64,000 nucleotides of DNA from Solirubrobacter sp963848475. GTDB lineage: Bacteria > Actinomycetota > Thermoleophilia > Solirubrobacterales > Solirubrobacteraceae. Below the pieces are notes generated by a model. That model did not search any database. It worked only from the letters and a program-made list of their open reading frames with translations, and had not been told where the DNA came from. Location of the stretch: contig CAWKDW010000020.1 in NCBI GenBank assembly GCA_963848475.1, positions 496,001-560,000 of the forward strand. Direction: 5' to 3'. Below, one piece after another: positions 36,101 to 46,499 of this stretch. The number at the start of each line of letters is the position of its first letter. Within the stretch, counting starts at the first letter, position 1. The translations under genes and the position numbers were made by a program.

Positions 36101-37997
36101 CGACGACGGGCACGCTACGTGAGTTGCACGTCGCCGCGCGTCGGTCGGTCCGCTCGCGGACGGGGCCTACACGTTCTCGGTCCGCGCGACCGACAGCCTG
36201 GGCAATCAGGACACGACGCCGGCGACGCGGTCGTTCACGGTCGACACGGTTGCGCCGGACACGACGATCACCGGCGGTCCGACGGGTACGACGATCGACC
36301 GGCAATGTTGACCCGACGCCCGCGACGCGGTCGTTCACGGTCGACAGCGCCGCGCCTGACACGACGATCACCGGTCGGCCCGACCGGTACGACGAGCGCG
36401 CGGCGACGTCGTTCACGTTCACCTCGTCGGAGACCGGCTCGACGTTCGAGTGCAAGCTCGACACGCCGTCCGGCAACGGGACGTACGCCTCCTGCACGCT
36501 CGCCGCAGGCGTACACCACGACGGCCAACGGGGCGTATACGTTCTCGGTCCGCGCAACGGACGGCGCGGGCAATCAGGACACGACGCCCGCGACGCGGAC
36601 GTTCACGATCGACACCGCCGCGCCGGATACGACGATCACGGGCGGTCCGACGGGGACGACGAATGTCACGTCGCCGTCGTTCACGTTCACGTCGTCGGAG
36701 GCGGGTTCGACGTTCGAGTGCAAGCTCGACGGTCCGGGCGCGACGACCGGCACCTACGTGAGCTGCACGTCGCCGCGCGCGGTCGGCCCGCTCGCGGACG
36801 GTGCGTACACGTTCTCGGTCCGCGCGACCGACGCTGCGGGCAACCTCGACGCGACAGCCGCGACGCGGTCGTTCACGGTCGAGACGGCTGCTCCGGATAC
36901 GTCGATCACGTCAGGTCCCACCGGCCCGACGAACGTGGCGTCGCCGTCGTTCGCCTTCACCTCGACGAAGGCGGGTTCGACGTTCGAGTGCAAGCTCGAC
37001 GGTCCGGGCGCGACGACGGGCACCTACGTGAGCTGCACGTCGCCGCGCACGGTCGGTCCGCTCGCGGACGGGGCCTACACGTTCTCGGTCCGCGCGACGG
37101 ACTCGACCGGCAATGTCGACACGACGCCCGCGACACGGGCGTTCACGGTCGACACCGCCGCGCCGGACACGACGATCACGGGCGGCCCGACGGGCACCAC
37201 CACCGCCAGCAGCCAGTCGTTCACGTTCACCTCGACGGAGGCTGGGTCGACGTTCCAGTGCAAGCTGGACACGCCGGCCGGCGCCGGCACGTACGCCACG
37301 TGCACCTCGCCGCAGGCGTACACGACGAACACGCTCGGGGCCTACACGTTCTCGGTCCGCGCGACCGACACGGCGGGCAACGTCGACGCGACGCCCGCGA
37401 CGCGGGCGTTCACGGTCGAGGCGGTCGCGACCCCGACCCCGACCCCGACCCCGACGCCGACGGCAACGCCGACCGCGACCCCGACGGTCACGGCCACCCC
37501 GACCGCCACGCCGACGGCGACGCCGACGTACGCCTACGCCGACCCCGACGTCGACGAGCGTCGAGGGCACAGTGTCCGGCAACGTCAATCCGACGCTCTC
37601 GCTCACCGTCAACGGCGCGGCCGTCTTCGCGCCGATGATCCCGGGTGTCGCCAACGACTACCTGGCCTCGGTCGGGGCGACGGTCACCAGCACGGCCGGC
37701 AACGCGACGCTGAGCGTCGCTGACCCGAGCAGCGTGGCGACGGGGTACCTGGTCAACGAATCCCGTCCGCTGGCGACTCCGCTGAACGTGATGGCGACGA
37801 ACGCGGCCCAGCCGACGTCGGTGTTCGCACCGGTCACCGGCAGTGCCAACCCGTTGACGCTGCTCACCTACGCGAAGGAGATCGCGAACGATGCGGTCAC
37901 GGTCACGTTCAGGCAGCGGATCAGTGCCACCGAGGGGTTGAGAAGCGGGTCGTACAGCAAGACGCTGACGTTCACGCTCTCGACGACGATGCCGTAA
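33194..37997 (+). CDS. Secreted two-cupredoxin protein with about 13 Ig-like repeats and a shared C-terminal anchor-like domain (several frameshifts)
   Basis: ATG 33194 follows CAGGGGGAG. Signal peptide MRKTVLPWLACAAIAAVGVPTLAWG. Two plastocyanin-like domains follow, each with type-1 copper ligands: VHNV plus FVCQAHGGM, and SHNVVF plus FVCAVHPVEM. They are joined by Thr-Pro linkers. From 34108 to 37422 come about 13 Ig-like repeats of some 89 residues (PDTTITGGPTG ... FECKLDGPG ... GAYTFSVRATD), then a Thr-Pro linker and the roughly 145-residue C-terminal domain shared with two other proteins here. About eight one-base insertions (mostly 35.8-36.5 kb and near 37.53 kb) interrupt it; frames rejoin each time. 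Likely a long surface stalk presenting copper domains. Confidence 0.75.
34108..37422 (+). repeat. Array of about 13 tandem 260-270-bp coding repeats
   Basis: Each unit encodes an Ig-like module starting PDTTITGGPTG or PDTSITSGPTG. Units 4-5, 7-8 and 11-12 are near copies of each other as pairs, revealing a higher-order duplication. Unit 9 is truncated: sequence jumps from GPTGTT to GNVDPTPATR with about 50 codons missing at 36290-36305. The array is prone to recombination and to assembly error. Confidence 0.85.
37557..37997 (+). other. Shared C-terminal domain, copy 1
   Basis: Encodes GTVSGNVNPTLSLTV ... STAGNATLSVADPS ... GYLVN ... EIANDAVTVTFRQRI and the tail LRSGSYSKTLTFTLSTTMP followed by the stop. 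The same domain ends the proteins at 38853-42287 and 55288-57712. Function unknown; a surface-attachment module is my inference. Confidence 0.7.
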
Positions 37998-38005
37998 GGG
38001 GGGCC

Positions 38006-38039
38006 GGAGCCGCGGCGGGCGCCCGCCCGCCGCGGCTCC
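38006..38039. terminator. Strong GC hairpin after the repeat-protein gene
   Basis: A perfect 15-bp stem (GGAGCCGCGGCGGGC / GCCCGCCGCGGCTCC) with a 4-nt loop, 8 bp past the stop and just before the convergent lipoprotein gene. No U-tract, as usual in high-GC actinobacteria. Confidence 0.8.
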
Positions 38040-38046
38040 GCTGTGC

Positions 38047-38619
38047 CTACTTGAGCTCTTCCGAGCGCGGACCGAACACGTTCAACTTCCGGATGCCGCG
38101 GCCGCTGAAGTCGCGATCGGTGATCAGGTAGTAGACGGTCCGGTCCCCGGCTGCGACGCCGTCCTGCTGTTTGGGCTGGATGGCGCAGATCGTCTTGTTG
38201 AGCTCGTCGAAGGTCGCCTTCGTCGCCTTTTCGCCGTTCGGCGGCCATTCGTACTGCAGTCCGTCGCAGGCGAAGCGGGCGGCGACGCCCTTCCCCGTGG
38301 CAATTGCATCGGCGTTCTGCGCGAAAGTCACGTCGCGGATGCGGTCGGCGACGGCGCCTTGCGTGTTGTCGGCCGTCACCCGGTGGTAATCCACGGCGGG
38401 ATAGCCCGCGGCAGACCGATACGCGTCCAGGCGCTTGAGCGTCGGGTCCGAAGCGGGCGGGACGAACGTCTCGACTTTGAGCTTCATGCCCGTTTCCGTC
38501 TCCCCGCTGGCGACCTTGCCCGCGGGGGCGGTGGGCGTTTTCTTGTCGCCTCCGCAGCCCACCAGCATCGCCGCGACAAGCGGGATGATGGCGGCCGCTC
38601 TCAATTGCGCTGTGCGCAT
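38047..38619 (-). CDS. Lipoprotein of unknown function
   Basis: A 190-residue protein with lipobox signal MRTAQLRAAAIIPLVAAMLVGC (Cys about 22). The mature part contains DYHRVTADNTQGAVADRIRDVTF, ARFACDGLQYEWPPNGEK and VYYLITDRDFSGRGIRKLNVFG. I recognise no family. It is predicted to be tethered to the outer face of the membrane. Not in an operon. Confidence 0.75.
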   Translation of the reverse strand: MRTAQLRAAAIIPLVAAMLVGCGGDKKTPTAPAGKVASGETETGMKLKVETFVPPASDPTLKRLDAYRSAAGYPAVDYHRVTADNTQGAVADRIRDVTFAQNADAIATGKGVAARFACDGLQYEWPPNGEKATKATFDELNKTICAIQPKQQDGVAAGDRTVYYLITDRDFSGRGIRKLNVFGPRSEELK

Positions 38620-38738
38620 CAGCTCTCCTCAAGGCTCGATGACGCGCGCCAGCCTAGCCGCGAGTGGAGCGAAAATGGACGTGTTCCAGGCGTCGACGGC
38701 CAGAAATACTCTTTTGGAGAGCCAGACGCAAAAGTGCG

Positions 38739-38767
38739 TTGACACTCGGTTGGAAGGGGATTAGCAT
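38739..38767 (+). promoter_or_regulatory. Promoter of the ThuA-sugar dehydrogenase gene
   Basis: Consensus -35 TTGACA, 17-bp spacer, -10 TAGCAT, about 85 bp before the ATG at 38853. The best sigma-70-like promoter in the window. Confidence 0.65.
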
Positions 38768-38775
38768 CGGGCGCG

Positions 38776-38817
38776 CCAGACCGCGAAAGTCTGGGCGTCA
38801 CCGCCTGTGGCGTGACG
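38776..38817 (+). other. Two adjacent stem-loops in the 5' leader of the sugar dehydrogenase mRNA
   Basis: CCAGAC-CGCGAAA-GTCTGG (38776-38794) and CGTCAC-N10-GTGACG (38796-38817, with an inner GCC/GGC) lie right after the promoter and before the GGAGGAGGG ribosome site. Both stems are perfect. A cis-regulatory RNA is possible; simple 5' stabilisation is the alternative. Confidence 0.4.
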
Positions 38818-38852
38818 GGGGGCTGCATTGATCCTTGGAGGAGGGAGTGGGG

Positions 38853-41800
38853 ATGGAGATGTCCAGGGCGGCCTTGCCGCCTGTCTCACGCAGCATGCGC
38901 AGATCGCTGGCGTTCGCGGGGGCGATGTTGGCAACAGCGGCGATCGGGGTCGCTCCGGCCGCGGCCGACGCCGGCAAGGTGCTGGTGTTCACCGGCACGG
39001 CAGGTACCGCGAACCCGGTCAGCGCTGACGCGGCTGCCGCGATCACCGCGCTCGGCGCGGCGAACGATTTCACCGTCGAGACGACCGCCGCGGCGAGCGA
39101 CATCAACGCGACCAAGCTCGCGGGCTACCGCGCCGTCGTGTTCGTCAACTCCTCGGGCGACGTGCTCGACGCCGCCGGCGAGGCGGCGCTTACGTCCTAC
39201 GTCCAGACCGGTGGCGGATTCGTCGGCATCGGCGAGACCGCGCTGCTGGAGCAGGGCAGCGCGCCGTTCGACACGCTGATCGGTCTCACGGGCGCCGCGC
39301 GCACGACGGGCGCGGCCGTCGCCAGCGATCAGGACGTCGAGTTCCTCGACCGCGTGCATCCGGCGACGAAGGCGCTTCCGATGCTGCAGAAGGCGCACAA
39401 CGACGCCTACTACTCATGGACGAACAACCCGACGGGTCAGGTCCATACCGTCGCCCGCGTGCGCTTCAACATGATGCCCAGCGGGGCTTCGGTCACCAAC
39501 GACACGATCTCTCGCTTCACCGGCACGACCGCCGCGAACCAGCCGCAGCAGGAGCGCGCGGTGTCGTGGTGCCGTGACATCCAGGGGGGCCGTTCGTTCT
39601 ACACCGGCCTCGGCGGCACGACGGCCAGCTACGCCGACGGCACGGTCAGCAAGCACCTTCTCGGCGCCATTCAGTGGGCCTCGGGCATGACCCGCGGCAA
39701 CTGCAAGGCGACGATCACCTCGAACTACCAGACGACCCGTCTGACACCGCCCAACCCGGCGGGATCGAACGCCTACGTCGGCGAGATCGACGGCATATCG
39801 CTGGCCAACGACGGTCGCGTGTTCTACGCGGGCCGCGCGGTCTGCGCGGCGGGCCAGAGCCAGATCACGAGCTGGGCGCTGCCGAACGTGGGCCTCGGCT
39901 GCGGCACGCTGCACGTGTGGGATCCCAACACCGCCGGCTCGGGCTCGCAGAACCAGGACCCGGCCAAGATCACCAAGATCGGCGAGCTGCAGGTCTTCGG
40001 CGCCAAGGGCGGCGGTGCCGAGACCGGCATCAACTCCAAGGACGAGCAGGGCATCCTCGGCCTCGTCCTGGACCCGGACTTCACGACCGGGCGCCCGTAC
40101 ATCTACATCGTGTACCACCCGTATTTCAGCGGCGAGCAGGGCTACCCCACCGGCAGCCTGCTCGGCGGCGCCAAGTCCTTCGGCCCGGGCTTCGTGCGAG
40201 CGGACTACATGGGCGAGCGCCGGCTGTCGCGCTTTACCTACGACAACGCCACCAAGGCGCTCGTCCCCGGCTCGGAGAAGGTCATCCACCACTGGATGAC
40301 GCAGGTCTTCAGCTGCTGCCACCTCGGCGGCTCGATGGACTTCGACTCCAAGGGCAACCTGTACTTCGCCACGGGCGATAACACGGGCAACTCGCCCAAC
40401 GGCAACAACTCCGGCTACACGAACGCCGCCGCGCAGTACACGGTCCCGTGCCCCGGCACGGCGACCGACGCCTACGTGGGGACCGGCTGTGGCGTGACCC
40501 AGCCGTGCGCCGACTCCGGCCCCGGCGGGTTCGCCCGCTGCGGTCACATCAGCTACGCCGACGCCCGGCAGACGTCCGGCAACACGAACGCCTACGAAGG
40601 CAAGCTGCTGCGCATCAAGCCGATGGCCAATCCGGGCGACACGCCGGGCATCGGGACGACGTACACCATCCCGGGCGCCGACGCACCGAACGGGCCGAAC
40701 CTGTTCCCGGAGAACAGCCAGGCCGTGCTTGACGGCAAGGCAAAGCCCGAGGTGTTCGCGATGGGCACGCGCAACCTCTACTCGATCGACGTCGATCCTA
40801 AGACGGGCAAGATCTCGACCGCGTGGGTCGGCCCCGACCAGGGCGCCGACAGCACGACCTGGGGCCCGGCCAAGACCGAGAACGCCGCGATCATGGGCGA
40901 GGCCGGCAACTACGGCTGGCCGTACTGTCAGGGCGGCAACCGGATCAACTACCGCGCCAAGCTGCCGGGGGCCTCGCCGGGCGTCGCGGCGAACATCACC
41001 GACAACGTGCGCGGGACGGTCGGCGGCGGCGCCGACGGCCAGAGCGGCTCGTTCTGGGACTGCAGCAAGGACATCGCCAACGACTCGCCGTTCAACAGCG
41101 GCCTGACGACGATCCCGGCACCGAAGCCGACCAACATCTGGTACGGCGTGCAGGGCGGCTGCTACGACTACCCGCGCAACGCCAACGGCGTGCCGATCTA
41201 CAGCAGCAGCAACACGACCGCGGCTCCGGGCACGTATCGCCAGTGCCCGTTCATCTTCGGCGGCAGCCAGGCGCCGATGACCGCGGGCATCTACCGCAAG
41301 CCGTCCAGCAGCGCGCCGAACGCCTGGCCGGAGTACTGGGACGGCCGCTGGTTCGTGTCGGACTTCGCCGGCGCCAACAACGTGCGCCACGCGATGCTGA
41401 TGGACCCGGCGACGGACACCAAGGGCGGTCTGCCGGTCTCGGCCGATTCGCTGTACGGGATCATCCCGACGTCGCTGTTCGGCGCGAACCGGACGATCGA
41501 TCTGGACTTCGGTCCTGACGGCGCCCTGTACGTGGCGAGCTACTCGGGATCGAACTTCACGATCAGCAACAACAACACCGGCCTGTGGAAGTTCTCCTAC
41601 GTCGGAGGCGACGACACCCCGGGTCCCGACCCGACGGCCACCACGACCACGTCGAGCCTCGTGAACTTCGGGATCGGCAAGTCCGGCGGCGTGTCCTACA
41701 CGTGGGCGTTCGACGACGGTGGCACCGCCGGCGGTGCCTCGGTCAGCCATGCGTTCCTGACGGGCGGGCCGCACGTCGGCACGCTCACGGTGACCTACGC

Positions 41801-42287
41801 CGACGGGACGACCGCCAGCAAGGACGTCACCGTCGAGGTTCCGCCGACCGTCTCCTCGACGATCGGTGGCACCGTGAACCCGACGCTGTCGCTCACGCTC
41901 GGGACGCCGGCCGGCTTCGGCACGTTCGCCGCGGGTGTCGCGAACACCTACTCGGCGAGCACCACGGCCAACGTGATCTCGACCGCCGGCAACGCGCTGC
42001 TGGTCGTGACGGACACCAACTCGATGGCTCCCGGCCACCTGGTCAACAGCAACGGGACCTCGGTGCTGGCGCAGGCCCTCAAGGCCCGTGCCACCAACGC
42101 GGCGAACCCGAGCACCACGTTCGGGACCGTCTCGGGCACACCGCTGTCGCTCCTGAGCTACCCGGCGGAGATCAGCAACGACGAGGTGTCGCTGCAGTTC
42201 CAGCAGCCGATCGCCGCCAACGACGCCCTGCGTTCGGGCGCGTACTCGAAGACCCTGACGTTCACGCTGTCGACGACGGCGCCGTAA
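38853..42287 (+). CDS. Secreted ThuA - PQQ-type sugar dehydrogenase - PKD protein with shared C-terminal domain
   Basis: ATG 38853 (1144 residues) sits 6 bp behind GGAGGAGGGA. After a signal peptide (RSLAFAGAMLATAAIGVAPAAADA), residues about 30-285 form a ThuA-like domain (VLVFTGTAGTAN ... GGGFVGIGETA ... AVSWCRDIQGGRSFYTGLG). Residues about 300-920 are a soluble glucose/sorbosone-dehydrogenase-type propeller (EQGILGLVLDPDF, FSCCHLGGSMDFDSKGNLYFATGDN, VFAMGTRNLYSIDVDPKTG, GEAGNYGWPYC, IDLDFGPDGALYVASYSG). A PKD-like domain (YTWAFDDGGTA) spans 925-1000. Residues 1000-1144 are the shared C-terminal domain. Intact. Likely oxidises sugars at the cell surface. Confidence 0.88.
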   Translation: MEMSRAALPPVSRSMRRSLAFAGAMLATAAIGVAPAAADAGKVLVFTGTAGTANPVSADAAAAITALGAANDFTVETTAAASDINATKLAGYRAVVFVNSSGDVLDAAGEAALTSYVQTGGGFVGIGETALLEQGSAPFDTLIGLTGAARTTGAAVASDQDVEFLDRVHPATKALPMLQKAHNDAYYSWTNNPTGQVHTVARVRFNMMPSGASVTNDTISRFTGTTAANQPQQERAVSWCRDIQGGRSFYTGLGGTTASYADGTVSKHLLGAIQWASGMTRGNCKATITSNYQTTRLTPPNPAGSNAYVGEIDGISLANDGRVFYAGRAVCAAGQSQITSWALPNVGLGCGTLHVWDPNTAGSGSQNQDPAKITKIGELQVFGAKGGGAETGINSKDEQGILGLVLDPDFTTGRPYIYIVYHPYFSGEQGYPTGSLLGGAKSFGPGFVRADYMGERRLSRFTYDNATKALVPGSEKVIHHWMTQVFSCCHLGGSMDFDSKGNLYFATGDNTGNSPNGNNSGYTNAAAQYTVPCPGTATDAYVGTGCGVTQPCADSGPGGFARCGHISYADARQTSGNTNAYEGKLLRIKPMANPGDTPGIGTTYTIPGADAPNGPNLFPENSQAVLDGKAKPEVFAMGTRNLYSIDVDPKTGKISTAWVGPDQGADSTTWGPAKTENAAIMGEAGNYGWPYCQGGNRINYRAKLPGASPGVAANITDNVRGTVGGGADGQSGSFWDCSKDIANDSPFNSGLTTIPAPKPTNIWYGVQGGCYDYPRNANGVPIYSSSNTTAAPGTYRQCPFIFGGSQAPMTAGIYRKPSSSAPNAWPEYWDGRWFVSDFAGANNVRHAMLMDPATDTKGGLPVSADSLYGIIPTSLFGANRTIDLDFGPDGALYVASYSGSNFTISNNNTGLWKFSYVGGDDTPGPDPTATTTTSSLVNFGIGKSGGVSYTWAFDDGGTAGGASVSHAFLTGGPHVGTLTVTYADGTTASKDVTVEVPPTVSSTIGGTVNPTLSLTLGTPAGFGTFAAGVANTYSASTTANVISTAGNALLVVTDTNSMAPGHLVNSNGTSVLAQALKARATNAANPSTTFGTVSGTPLSLLSYPAEISNDEVSLQFQQPIAANDALRSGAYSKTLTFTLSTTAP
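41853..42287 (+). other. Shared C-terminal domain, copy 2
   Basis: Encodes IGGTVNPTLSLTLGTPAGF ... STAGNALLVVTD ... GHLVN ... EISNDEVSLQFQQPI and the tail LRSGAYSKTLTFTLSTTAP followed by the stop. Confidence 0.7.
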
Positions 42288-42297
42288 GGATGACCCG

Positions 42298-42328
42298 CTC
42301 CGCGGCGGCCACAGTGGCCGTCGCGGAG
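42298..42328 (+). terminator. Hairpin after the sugar dehydrogenase gene
   Basis: CTCCGCGGCGGCCAC and GTGGCCGTCGCGGAG pair along about 15 bp with one G-T wobble and a minimal loop, 10 bp past the stop. Confidence 0.7.
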
Positions 42329-42345
42329 CATATGGTGTAAATACT

Positions 42346-42388
42346 CGTCCCCGGGTCGCGTGGTCAGCGACCGGGGACGAAGTTTTTT
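42346..42388 (+). terminator. Rho-independent terminator or attenuator ahead of the MmpL gene
   Basis: CGTCCCCGGGTCGC, 7-nt loop, GCGACCGGGGACG (one bulged G) is followed by AAG and six Ts. It is the only classical intrinsic terminator seen here and ends 38 bp before the mmpL-type ATG, so it could attenuate that gene as well as insulate it. Confidence 0.8.
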
Positions 42389-42426
42389 GCCTTGGCGCTC
42401 GCCGCCACTACGCGACCGCCATCTGA

Positions 42427-44577
42427 ATGCTCCGACGGATCTCTCACCTCGCCATTGGCCCGCGCTCGCGCTGGGTCGTCATCGCCCTCTGGATCGCGCT
42501 CGCGATCGGCCTCGGATGGCTGCAGCCGAAACTCCAGACGCGCGCCGCCGACGAGAGCGAGACGTTCCGTGCGCGCGGCGCCGAGTCGACCCAGGTCCAC
42601 CAACTCCTCAACGACCGCTTCAAGGAAGGAAAGTGGTCCACGGCGACGATCGCCTTCCAGGCCAAGAAGGGCTCGATCTACGACCGCACGGGCGAGATCG
42701 CCACAAAGCTGGACGCGATCTGCGCGAGCCCGACGCTGCCGGACCTCGTCGGTGCCGGTTCGCCGAGCGGCATCGTCTGCGGCGATGTCGGCCACGCGCT
42801 CGGGCCGCAGACGCCGCCGTCGGCCTTCTCGGCCGAGGACTTCCCGAGCGTGGTCCTGATGCCCGTCTTCAACGGCAAGGACGACACCGAATCGATGGTG
42901 CGCGACGTCACCGCGCTCCGCGAGCTCCTTCCGGGTCCAGACGGCACGCCGCTGGCCTCATACGTGACCGGTCAGGCCGGTTTCGACGCCGATCGCGCGC
43001 TGGCCGTGGAGGGCATCGACGGGACGCTGCTCGCGATCACGGGCGTGCTCGTTCTGGTTCTGATGCTGCTGACCTATCGCTCGCCGTCGATCGCCACGCT
43101 GATGCTGGGGGTCGTCGTCGTGGCCTACCTCGTCGCGACCGGCTTGCTCTACGGCCTGGTCGAGATCGGCGCGACGACGGTCAGCGGGCAGTCGACCGCG
43201 ATCCTGATCGTGCTGATGTTCGGCGCGGGAACCGACTACGCGCTGCTGATCGTGTCCCGCTATCGCGACGAGTTGCGGCGCAGCGGCGATGTCGACGCCG
43301 CGATCACGCGCGCATCGGACCGGACTGGGCCGGCGATCGTCGCCTCCGGAGGGATCGTGATCGTCGCGATGCTCGTGCTGGCCCTCGCCGACTTCAACGC
43401 GACGCGCGAGATGGGTCCGATCCTCGCCCTCGGGATCGTCGTGATGATGGCCGCGAGCCTGACGCTTCTGCCGGCGCTGCTGGCGGTATTCGGCCGGCGT
43501 GCCTTCTGGCCGGCGATCCCGCCGCTGGAGCCCGACTACCGGCCCGGCGACACGCCTGGGTGGCGGCGCGTCGGGGCGCTTGTACGTCGCCGGCCGTGGC
43601 TGCTGGTCGGCGTCTCGCTCGCGATCCTCGTCGCGGGTGCACTCGGCAACCTCGAAGGGCGCGGGTATCTCGCGCTCACCGAGCAGTACCGCGACCCGCC
43701 GGAGGCCGTGCTCGGTCAGCAATTGATCGCCGAGCGCTTCCCGCCGGGGCGGGTCGCGCCGGTCGACATCATCGCCAGCGGCGACGCCGCGCCGGCGGCC
43801 GACGAGGCGTTCGCCCGCCAGCCGATCGTCTCGGACTCCAACACCGACGCGCAGTCGCTGGAAGGCGACCTGATCTCGCTCGAGGTCCTGCTCAAGATCG
43901 ACCCGTTCTCCACGGAGGCGATGGATGCGATCCCGGGACTTCGCGAGGTGGCCCGCAAGGCCGCCGGCAAGGACGGGACCGTGCTCGTCGGCGGGACCAC
44001 CGCCGAGCAGTACGACAACCTGCAGGCGTTGCGGCGCGACGCGAAGCTGATCGTGCCGATGGTGCTCCTGCTGATCCTGCTGGTGCTGATGGCACTGCTG
44101 CGAGCGATCGTCGCCCCGCTCTACGTCATGGGCACCGTCGTGCTGTCGTTCGCGTTCGCCCTCGGTGCGTCGTCGCTGATCTTCACGCACATCTTCGGCC
44201 AGCCCGACTCGGATCCGAACCTGACGATCTTCGCGTTCATCTTCCTCGTCGCGCTCGGGGTCGACGACAACATCTTCCTGATGACCGGCATCCGCGAGCA
44301 GCACGCCCGCGGGCTGTCGACGCGCGACGCGGTCATCGTCGGCCTGCAACGCACCGGCGGCGTGATCACCTCCGCGGGCCTGATCCTCGCCGGGACGTTC
44401 GCGGCGCTGATGGCACTCGATCTGGAGGCGCTGTTCCAGGTCGGATTCACCGTGACGCTCGGTCTCCTCGTCGACGCTTTCCTCGTACGCACGTTTCTCG
44501 TGCCGTCGCTGGCGTATCTGCTCGGCGAACGGAACTGGTGGCCCGAGAAAGCGAAGCGTTCCGGCGCCAAGCTCTGA
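42427..44577 (+). CDS. MMPL-family RND transporter
   Basis: A 716-residue integral membrane protein with the RND two-fold layout. TM1 is near residue 17; a periplasmic loop spans about 40-190. TM2-6 at 200-370 include GTLLAITGVLVLVLMLL and the proton-relay motif FGAGTDYALLIVSRYRDELR. A second loop lies at 410-550. TM8-12 include VALGVDDNIFLMTGIREQHA, the equivalent relay motif of the second half. MmpL proteins export lipids, siderophores or other hydrophobic molecules. The two extra-cytoplasmic loops are of normal size. Substrate unknown; neighbours are secreted proteins. Confidence 0.92.
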   Translation: MLRRISHLAIGPRSRWVVIALWIALAIGLGWLQPKLQTRAADESETFRARGAESTQVHQLLNDRFKEGKWSTATIAFQAKKGSIYDRTGEIATKLDAICASPTLPDLVGAGSPSGIVCGDVGHALGPQTPPSAFSAEDFPSVVLMPVFNGKDDTESMVRDVTALRELLPGPDGTPLASYVTGQAGFDADRALAVEGIDGTLLAITGVLVLVLMLLTYRSPSIATLMLGVVVVAYLVATGLLYGLVEIGATTVSGQSTAILIVLMFGAGTDYALLIVSRYRDELRRSGDVDAAITRASDRTGPAIVASGGIVIVAMLVLALADFNATREMGPILALGIVVMMAASLTLLPALLAVFGRRAFWPAIPPLEPDYRPGDTPGWRRVGALVRRRPWLLVGVSLAILVAGALGNLEGRGYLALTEQYRDPPEAVLGQQLIAERFPPGRVAPVDIIASGDAAPAADEAFARQPIVSDSNTDAQSLEGDLISLEVLLKIDPFSTEAMDAIPGLREVARKAAGKDGTVLVGGTTAEQYDNLQALRRDAKLIVPMVLLLILLVLMALLRAIVAPLYVMGTVVLSFAFALGASSLIFTHIFGQPDSDPNLTIFAFIFLVALGVDDNIFLMTGIREQHARGLSTRDAVIVGLQRTGGVITSAGLILAGTFAALMALDLEALFQVGFTVTLGLLVDAFLVRTFLVPSLAYLLGERNWWPEKAKRSGAKL

Positions 44578-44678
44578 ATTACGACGGGTGTCCATCTGAA
44601 TGTCGTCTGGCAAAAGATGTTGCCCCAAGTCGCTGGTCGCAGGTAGTCTTGCGAGTCGGATAAGCCAGGAGGGGGATC

Positions 44679-46495
<1,817 letters not shown>

Positions 46496-46499
<4 letters not shown>

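Noticed and set aside
34108..37422. Regular repeats as a possible CRISPR array
   Set aside because: Units are about 265 bp, coding and continuous with protein domains; there are no short direct repeats with unique spacers and no cas genes.
39414..42038. 874-codon minus-strand frame under the sugar dehydrogenase
   Set aside because: Antisense artefact of GC-skewed codon use; composition is Arg/Val/Ala/Gly-rich with no domains.
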